Shown: piece after piece, positions 6,687-11,043 of the stretch
Layout: each line of letters opens with the position of its first letter
How positions within the stretch are numbered: the stretch's first letter is position 1
Source: an uncultured Collinsella sp.
GTDB taxonomy: Bacteria > Actinomycetota > Coriobacteriia > Coriobacteriales > Coriobacteriaceae
NCBI GenBank assembly: GCA_958429225.1
Contig: CAUAJB010000063.1
Location: 1 to 11,043 of the forward strand
DNA: 11,043 bases
Reading direction: 5' to 3'
Notes under the pieces: model-generated
What the model saw: the letters and a program-made list of their open reading frames with translations, nothing else
Database searches by the model: none
Told to the model about the DNA's origin: nothing
Made by a program: the position numbers and the translations under genes

Positions 6687-7343
6687 ATGGGCTTCGGGGC
6701 AAATATTCGTAAACTCCGCACCATGGAGCATCTTGGTCAGGCGCAACTTGCAGAGATGTTGGGGGTATCTAAAGAGACCGTTTGTCGTTGGGAAAAAAGC
6801 CGGTATGCCCCCCGTGAGCGCCATATTGAAAAGTTACAAGCGCTCTTCGGTTGCACCCGCGATGAACTTGTTGGCGAGGAAAACGGTTTGGCCGTAAAGC
6901 TCGCAAATAAAAGAATCGTCACCGACGAAGACCCTGCTATCCACGAAATGGAGGGCGCATTTCCCGTCATCGATATCGAGTCGCAAAAGCGCCGCATCAC
7001 GCACAGCCAACAAAATGCTTGCGCGCCTGTAGACGTAGCCAAGCGTCACCCACATAGCGTTTTCGTTAAAATCAAAGGTGACGAAATGTCCCGCATTTAC
7101 CCTCCCGGCAGCTTACTACTTGTCGATACCACCGCAAAGCCTTGGAACGGCTGTGCTGTATTGGCGCTCGCAGACGGTAAAACACCGGTAATTAGGCGAT
7201 TTGCAGAAGGAAACGACATGATTGTGCTGTCGTCCCATTCATATGCAACAGCAAGTCCGGATCTGATGTTTAACAAACGGAGGATTAGAATCATAGGAGT
7301 CGTCGTTTGGTATCAAGCGAGCCACGATCACACGCTTAATTAA
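6687..7343 (+). CDS. XRE-type regulator with catalytically dead S24/LexA-like domain
   Basis: The 218-residue DNA-binding regulator has a helix-turn-helix at about 5-60; the segment GQAQLAEMLGVSKETVCRWE (17-36) is classic. A linker follows, then a C-terminal domain like that of LexA, CI and other S24 proteins (about 122-210): VFVKIKGDEM (125-134), PPGSLLLVDT (139-148), NGCAVLAL (154-161), PVIRRF (167-172) and IIGVVVWY (202-209). S24 proteins cleave themselves with a Ser in GDSM and a Lys in a VKRL-like strand. Here the Ser position is Glu133 and the Lys strand has only Arg170/Arg171. I see no Ala-Gly or Cys-Gly cleavage site in the linker, so self-cleavage is very unlikely. The domain probably dimerises or binds a ligand. 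The ATG at 6687 is chosen over the open frame to 6654 because GAGAGGA (6671-6677) lies 9 bases upstream. That site sits inside the end of the deiminase gene, which implies translational coupling. It probably regulates the divergent arc operons. Confidence 0.9.
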   Translation: MGFGANIRKLRTMEHLGQAQLAEMLGVSKETVCRWEKSRYAPRERHIEKLQALFGCTRDELVGEENGLAVKLANKRIVTDEDPAIHEMEGAFPVIDIESQKRRITHSQQNACAPVDVAKRHPHSVFVKIKGDEMSRIYPPGSLLLVDTTAKPWNGCAVLALADGKTPVIRRFAEGNDMIVLSSHSYATASPDLMFNKRRIRIIGVVVWYQASHDHTLN

Positions 7344-7403
7344 ATCGACTTTCCCAAAAACGACCGTACCGCACAGACAGCTCAAAGCCCCAGCCCAAAA
7401 GAA

Positions 7404-7979
7404 CTACTTTTTGGACGCTTTGCGCTCGTCGCGGATGCGGGCGCGGTCCATGGCCGCCTCGACAGCCGAGAAGCGGCAACCACAGTAGTTCTGCCGATAC
7501 ATGCCCAGCTCGCGCGAACGGCGTGTCGCCTCGGGGTAATACGGACGAAAATCGCGAATCACCGGAGTGAGACCGCGGGCGGCAGCCAGACGCTCCAACA
7601 CATCATTGCAGGTTTCGAACAACTGATACGGCGAGACGGCGAGCGTCGTACCCACAAACTCAAACCCACGCTCCTGGGCCACGCGGCACGCCTCAGCCAA
7701 GCGCAGGGCATAGCACGCACGACAGCGACGGGGCCGATCGGCACCCAGCGGTGCCACGCCGGCCTCCCAGCGCTCACGGTCCTCCCCCGCCTCGATAAGC
7801 TCGATGTCGCCATCGGCACACCACCGGCGCAGCTCGTCCAAACGCCGCTGCCATTCATCGCGCGGTTGAATATTGGGGTTGGTCCAGCAAATCGTGGGCT
7901 CAAACCCCTCCTCGCGCAGCAGGCGGACCGGCTCAAGCGAGCATGGTGCACAGCACGCATGCAGCAACAACGACTTCAT
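7404..7979 (-). CDS. queH: Epoxyqueuosine reductase QueH
   Basis: QueH reduces epoxyqueuosine in tRNA to queuosine, the last step of the pathway, using an iron-sulfur cluster. It is unrelated to the cobalamin-dependent QueG. The 191-residue product has LLHACCAPCS (5-14), TNPNIQP (33-39), RRCRACYALRL (85-95), GTTLAVSPYQ (110-119) and YRQNYCGCRFS (161-171). These supply the Cys9/Cys10, Cys86/Cys89 and Cys166/Cys168 pairs expected of the family (formerly DUF208). The ATG at 7979 is chosen because GAGGAG (7986-7991) is 6 bases upstream of it; the ATG at 7985 touches that site directly. The stop codon of the preceding DUF3267-like gene lies within the same ribosome binding site, so the two genes are translationally coupled. 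It converges with the XRE regulator across 60 bases that hold no clear terminator. Confidence 0.95.
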   Translation of the reverse strand: MKSLLLHACCAPCSLEPVRLLREEGFEPTICWTNPNIQPRDEWQRRLDELRRWCADGDIELIEAGEDRERWEAGVAPLGADRPRRCRACYALRLAEACRVAQERGFEFVGTTLAVSPYQLFETCNDVLERLAAARGLTPVIRDFRPYYPEATRRSRELGMYRQNYCGCRFSAVEAAMDRARIRDERKASKK

Positions 7980-7985
7980 CGACAT

Positions 7986-7991
7986 CTCCTC
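7986..7991 (-). promoter_or_regulatory. Ribosome binding site that decides the queH start and overlaps an upstream stop
   Basis: GAGGAG on the minus strand has zero spacing to the ATG at 7985 and 6 bases to the ATG at 7979. It also shares two bases with the TGA stop (7990-7992) of the upstream gene. Confidence 0.6.
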
Positions 7992-8556
7992 ACCCAAAAA
8001 AGCGCACGCCAAAGGACGTATCCTCGCAGGCGACAATGCGGCGGTCGCGCAAAATGGTCCGCACGTAATACCAGTCGCCTACACAGCCCGACAAATGCAA
8101 GCCGGCAGCCAGATAGCACAGCAGCGGATAGCCCGAAAACGCAAACCCCAGGGCAAGCGTTGTCGTCACAACAACCGTCGGCGCCAGGCAAACCGCCATG
8201 TACCGCCGGCGCGAATACACAACGCCTTCGGCGCAGGCATAAATCATGCACGTCTCACGGTTCGCTCCAAAAGTCACGTGCGCACCCGCGGGCGCAAACA
8301 ACTTAAAGAACGCTGCATGCACCAGCTCGTGCACGGCAAATGACGCCGCAGAAACCGCAGCCAAGCCGACTATCCAGCCCACGACAGCCATCCAGCCGCC
8401 CGCGTCAGCCGCATCCAAGTCTGCAGGCCCGCCCAGCAGCATAAACACCGGCACCAGGCACACGGCAAACACGCCGACTACGACCATCCCCCACACGAAG
8501 CAAGCGTGCAGAAAATCCTCGTCCTCAAACGCATGTATGTTGGAAATCTCATTCAT
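7990..8556 (-). CDS. Small membrane protein with HELVH zinc motif (DUF3267-like)
   Basis: The 188-residue protein has hydrophobic segments at about 17-41, 55-75 and 120-155. The second ends in the zinc-protease motif HELVH (76-80). A later CVGDWYYV (158-165) supplies an Asp in the place where DUF3267 proteins carry a third metal ligand. The overall plan of short N-terminus, membrane helix with HExxH and C-terminal GD matches DUF3267 (M50-like) membrane metalloprotease families. The substrate is unknown. The gene shows no clear ribosome binding site. TATCCT, a possible -10 box, lies only 8 bases before the ATG, which would give a leaderless mRNA. The stop codon overlaps the ribosome binding site of queH. 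Proteolytic activity is not shown; it could be a zinc-binding membrane protein without peptidase activity. Confidence 0.8.
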   Translation of the reverse strand: MNEISNIHAFEDEDFLHACFVWGMVVVGVFAVCLVPVFMLLGGPADLDAADAGGWMAVVGWIVGLAAVSAASFAVHELVHAAFFKLFAPAGAHVTFGANRETCMIYACAEGVVYSRRRYMAVCLAPTVVVTTTLALGFAFSGYPLLCYLAAGLHLSGCVGDWYYVRTILRDRRIVACEDTSFGVRFFG

Positions 8557-8566
8557 AGCATCTTAG

Positions 8567-8572
8567 GATAGC
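8567..8572 (-). promoter_or_regulatory. Possible -10 box for a leaderless DUF3267-queH transcript
   Basis: TATCCT on the minus strand is followed after 8 bases by the ATG at 8556. Transcription would begin at or within a base or two of the start codon. No clear -35 box and no ribosome binding site are visible, so this remains tentative. Confidence 0.25.
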
Positions 8573-8596
8573 GCCCCTGCCACGCACCCGCCCGCA

Positions 8597-8607
8597 TGTG
8601 CGATAAT
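8597..8607 (+). promoter_or_regulatory. Extended -10 promoter of the tRNA ligase gene
   Basis: TGTGCGATAAT contains an extended -10 element (TG, one base, GATAAT at 8602-8607). The -35 region is weak, as is usual with extended -10 promoters. Transcription would begin near 8614, leaving about 75 bases of leader, too short for a T-box riboswitch. Confidence 0.45.
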
Positions 8608-8617
8608 GTCGAACGAT

Positions 8618-8710
8618 ATGCACGAATTGACCACCGCGCCGCCGAGCCCCGCGCCCGGCCGCGCCCTCACCATATGCGAAGGAGTCCCATGGCATCCAAA
8701 TACTCCATGA
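8618..8710 (+). other. Possible 30-codon leader ORF overlapping the tRNA ligase start
   Basis: The ATG at 8618 would lie only about 4 bases after the predicted transcription start. It opens a 30-codon frame with a proline-rich segment (APPSPAPG) and ends in TGA at 8708-8710. That TGA overlaps the ATG of residue Met7 of the ligase in the arrangement ATGA. It could be a leaderless leader peptide coupled to the downstream gene. In GC-rich DNA such short frames arise easily by chance, so this is a candidate only. Confidence 0.2.
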
Positions 8711-10839
8711 ACGACCGTCCCAGCTGGCCTCGCCGCGCCATCGTTACCGCCGGCGAGCCCTACGGCAACAAGGGCCTTCACTTTGGCCACGTTGGCGGCG
8801 TCTTTGTCCCTGCCGACTTCTTCGCCCGCTTCCTGCGCGACCGCCTGGGCCGTGAGAACGTCATCTTCACCTCGGGCACCGACTGCTATGGCTCGCCCAT
8901 CATGGAGAGCTACCGCAAGCTCAAGGAGAACGAAGGCTACGATAAGTCCATCGGCGAGTATGTCGAGTCCAATCACTCCCGCCAGGCCGCGACCCTCAAC
9001 AACTACAACATCAGCTGCGACATCTACGGCGGCTCGGGCCTTGAGCCGGCGGCCCAGATTCACAACGAGGTTACCGCCGAGATTATCAAGCGCCTGCACG
9101 AGCAGGGCACCATCTCCAAGCGCTCCACGCTGCAGTTCTACGACGCCAAGGCCGGCACGTTCCTCAACGGCCGCCAGGTGATCGGCCGCTGCCCCATCCA
9201 GGGCTGCAAGTCCGAGAAAGCCTACGCCGACGAGTGCGACCTGGGTCACCAGTTTGAGCCCGAGGAGCTCATCGCGCCCAAGAGCCAGCTCACCGGCGAG
9301 GTGCCCGAGCTGCGCCCGGTCGACAACCTCTACTTTGACCTACCGGCCTACCTCGACTTTATGAAAACCTATACCGCCAAGCTCGCCCAGAACCCGCAGG
9401 TTCGCTCCGTGGTCTCCAAGACCATGGAGGAGTGGCTGCTGCCGGCTCAGCTCTATATCCAGAACAAGTTCCGCGAGGCCTTCGATGCCGTCGAGGATCA
9501 GCTTCCCGAGCACACCGTGCTGGAGCCCGAGGGCAACAAGAGCAGCTTTACCGTCACCTTCCCCAGCTGGAAGGAGCGCGACGATGCCCACGCAGTGCTC
9601 GCCAACGGTGGCGTGCGCTTCCGCAGCGGCAAGGCACTCGTGCCCTTCCGCATCACCGGCAACATCGACTGGGGCGTTCCGGTGCCCGAGGTCGACGGCG
9701 TCTCCGACGTCACCTGCTGGTGCTGGCCCGAGAGCCTGTGGGCGCCCATCAGCTATACGCGTACCGTGCTCGCGCGCGATGCCAAGGCCGCCGGCGTGAC
9801 CGAGGGCGTCGCCGCCCAGGATGCCGCCCTCATGGGCGAGCCCGCTGCCGACTCCACGCAGGTCCCCGCGCCCACCTACCAGCACAGCTCGCTCGACTGG
9901 CGCGACTGGTGGTGCTCAGACGACGCACAGATCTACCAGTTTATCGGTCAGGACAACATCTACTTCTACTGCATCGCGCAGACCGCCATGTGGGAGGCCC
10001 TGGGTTGGGACCTCACGCAGAGCACCGTCAGCGCCTGCTACCACCTGCTCTACATGGGCAAAAAGGCCAGCTCGTCCTCGCAGACGCCTCCCCCGCCGGC
10101 AGACGACCTGCTCAACCACTACACCTGCGAGCAGATGCGTGCGCACTGGCTGTCGCTCGGCCTGTCCGAGAAGCCGGTGAGCTTTAGCCCTAAGGCATAC
10201 GACACGCGTGTGACCGGCAAGGACAAGGACGGCAACGAGGTACGCGCCTGCGACGACAAGCGCGTTATCGACCCGGCCCTTAAGGAGAGCGCGCTGCTGA
10301 CTGGCGTGTTCAACCGCCTGGCCCGCAGCTGCTTCTACGGCGTCGCCGTCAAGGAGGGCGACGAGAGCCCCTACCGCAACGGCTGCATCCCCGCCGGTGC
10401 CGCTTCTGACACCGTGGTCGAAGCCGCCCAACAGGCAGCCCTCACCTTTGAGCAGGCCATGTACAAGTTCGAGACGCACCGCGCGCTCGCCGTGTGCGAC
10501 GACTACCTGCGTGCCGCCAACAAGCGCTGGAGCGACGCCTCCAAGGCCGCCAACAAGCTCGAGCGCGAGCCGGCCAATGCCGCGATGACGCAGGCCCTTG
10601 TCGACGCCTTTACCGAGCTGCGCGTGGCGACCGTCCTGATGCACGGCATCGTTCCGGCCGGCTGCGAGCTCATCTGCGAGTACTTCGACGTCGATCCGGT
10701 CGCCTTCTTTAGCTGGGATAACATCTTTGCCTCCACGGACGAGTTCGTGGAGAGCCTGGGCGAGAAGCCCGGTGAGCACCGCGTAAAGCCGCTGCCCCCG
10801 CGCTTCGACTTCTTTAGCAAGCACGAGAGCCAGTACTAA
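8689..10839 (+). CDS. Methionyl-tRNA synthetase-like class I tRNA ligase
   Basis: The 716-residue protein has the MetRS plan: a Rossmann start AGEPYGNKGLHFGH (21-34) with HFGH as the HIGH motif, GTDCYGSPI (63-71), a zinc-knuckle-like segment with Cys168, Cys173, Cys183 and His187, APKSQLTGE (196-204), DWGVPVPE (327-334), FIGQDN (418-423) and a helical C-terminal anticodon-type domain from about 520. The KMSKS loop reads KASSS (459-463), so the second, catalytically important Lys is Ser, and a run of four Pro follows. By my alignment several residues lining the methionine pocket of the E. coli enzyme are changed: His301 to Tyr427, Ile297 to Asn423 and Tyr260 to Pro353. Extra segments at about 262-320 and 362-405 enlarge it beyond usual MetRS. 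The ATG at 8689 has AAGGAG (8679-8684) upstream; an ATG at residue 7 is also possible. It may charge methionine or be a paralogue with another role. Confidence 0.85.
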   Translation: MASKYSMNDRPSWPRRAIVTAGEPYGNKGLHFGHVGGVFVPADFFARFLRDRLGRENVIFTSGTDCYGSPIMESYRKLKENEGYDKSIGEYVESNHSRQAATLNNYNISCDIYGGSGLEPAAQIHNEVTAEIIKRLHEQGTISKRSTLQFYDAKAGTFLNGRQVIGRCPIQGCKSEKAYADECDLGHQFEPEELIAPKSQLTGEVPELRPVDNLYFDLPAYLDFMKTYTAKLAQNPQVRSVVSKTMEEWLLPAQLYIQNKFREAFDAVEDQLPEHTVLEPEGNKSSFTVTFPSWKERDDAHAVLANGGVRFRSGKALVPFRITGNIDWGVPVPEVDGVSDVTCWCWPESLWAPISYTRTVLARDAKAAGVTEGVAAQDAALMGEPAADSTQVPAPTYQHSSLDWRDWWCSDDAQIYQFIGQDNIYFYCIAQTAMWEALGWDLTQSTVSACYHLLYMGKKASSSSQTPPPPADDLLNHYTCEQMRAHWLSLGLSEKPVSFSPKAYDTRVTGKDKDGNEVRACDDKRVIDPALKESALLTGVFNRLARSCFYGVAVKEGDESPYRNGCIPAGAASDTVVEAAQQAALTFEQAMYKFETHRALAVCDDYLRAANKRWSDASKAANKLEREPANAAMTQALVDAFTELRVATVLMHGIVPAGCELICEYFDVDPVAFFSWDNIFASTDEFVESLGEKPGEHRVKPLPPRFDFFSKHESQY

Positions 10840-10840
10840 A

Positions 10841-10860
10841 GCACGCCAGCAGCGGCGTGC
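10841..10860 (+). other. Short hairpin after the tRNA ligase gene
   Basis: GCACGCC (10841-10847) pairs with GGCGTGC (10854-10860) around a 6-base loop, one base after the stop codon. No T run follows, so it is not an intrinsic terminator. The next gene begins 39 bases further and is probably cotranscribed. Confidence 0.35.
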
Positions 10861-10898
10861 CCGGAAAGTAGTCAAATTGGGACGGGAAGGAAAGACGG

Positions 10899-11043
10899 AT
10901 GTCCAAGCCGCGTCGTCGTAAGCAGAAAAAGCAGGTTAAGCCCGAGCTCAAGCTTAGGCAGTTTGCCGCCACCGAGCTTTCCGACCAGCTTGCCGCCCTT
11001 CCCTGCGCCGCCGACCTGCCGCGCTTTATGGTCGACACGGTCG
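10899..11043 (+). CDS. Start of an unidentified basic protein, cut by the window edge
   Basis: The ATG at 10899 is preceded by GGGAAGGAAAG, a good ribosome binding site, and the frame runs open to the edge with 48 codons visible. The N-terminus MSKPRRRKQKKQVKPELKL is strongly basic, then an amphipathic segment leads to DLPRFMVDTV. In many bacteria a TatD-type nuclease gene follows metG, and FMVDTV could be the start of such a domain. The metal-binding histidines are not in view, so I do not assign it. It lies 59 bases after the tRNA ligase gene on the same strand. Confidence 0.65.
   Translation, partial: MSKPRRRKQKKQVKPELKLRQFAATELSDQLAALPCAADLPRFMVDTV

Noticed and set aside
7344..7403. Intrinsic terminator between the converging XRE regulator and queH genes
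   Set aside because: Only weak, imperfect pairing (CCAAAAAG with CTTTTGG on the minus strand) was found, and it overlaps the end of queH.
7873..8343. Plus-strand open frames across queH and the DUF3267-like gene
   Set aside because: They run antisense to two well-supported genes and show no protein family features.
8608..8688. T-box riboswitch in the leader of the tRNA ligase gene
   Set aside because: The leader is about 75 bases, too short, and no T-box core sequence is visible.
8563..9249. 228-codon open frame on the minus strand opposite the tRNA ligase gene
   Set aside because: It is a shadow frame of Ala/Val/Gly/Leu-rich composition typical of antisense in GC-rich genes. The ligase on the plus strand has convincing motifs.
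9916..10875. 319-codon open frame on the minus strand opposite the ligase C-terminal half
   Set aside because: Same composition bias as other shadow frames, no domain recognised, and it overlaps the real gene fully.

Overview
The window looks like chromosome of a gut actinobacterium of the class Coriobacteriia, most likely Collinsella or a close relative. This is inferred from the GC-rich flanking genes, the style of the QueA and QueH proteins, the arginine deiminase proteins and the class I tRNA ligase. It cannot be proved without a database search.

Left flank (1-1421): queA, a tRNA queuosine gene on the minus strand. A perfect 13-bp hairpin abuts its stop codon, and another perfect 13-bp hairpin lies just before its ribosome binding site.

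Middle (1422-7343): an arginine catabolism block visibly less GC-rich than both flanks. A minus-strand operon runs from a YfcC/ArcD-type antiporter to arginine deiminase (arcA) to ornithine carbamoyltransferase (arcB). It would import arginine, split it to citrulline and ammonia, and convert citrulline to ornithine and carbamoyl phosphate. No carbamate kinase gene is present. A 253-bp divergent regulatory region carries repeated ATCAAT half-sites. On its other side a plus-strand pair encodes a divergent deiminase paralogue and, 2 bases later, an XRE-type regulator. That regulator has an S24/LexA-like C-terminal domain that has lost its Ser/Lys catalytic pair. I propose this cassette (odd deiminase, non-cleaving S24 regulator, shared operator region) as the arginine-sensing control unit of the operon. 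It is the most interesting part of the window.

Right flank (7344-11043): GC-rich again. On the minus strand a small membrane protein with an HELVH zinc motif (DUF3267-like) is tightly coupled to queH, which does the last step of queuosine synthesis. QueA makes the substrate of QueH, so two steps of one pathway flank the arginine block. Divergently on the plus strand lies a large methionyl-tRNA-synthetase-like enzyme with a degenerate KMSKS loop and changed amino acid pocket residues. It is followed by the start of an unidentified basic protein cut by the window edge. I saw no tRNA, rRNA, CRISPR array, transposase or phage gene.
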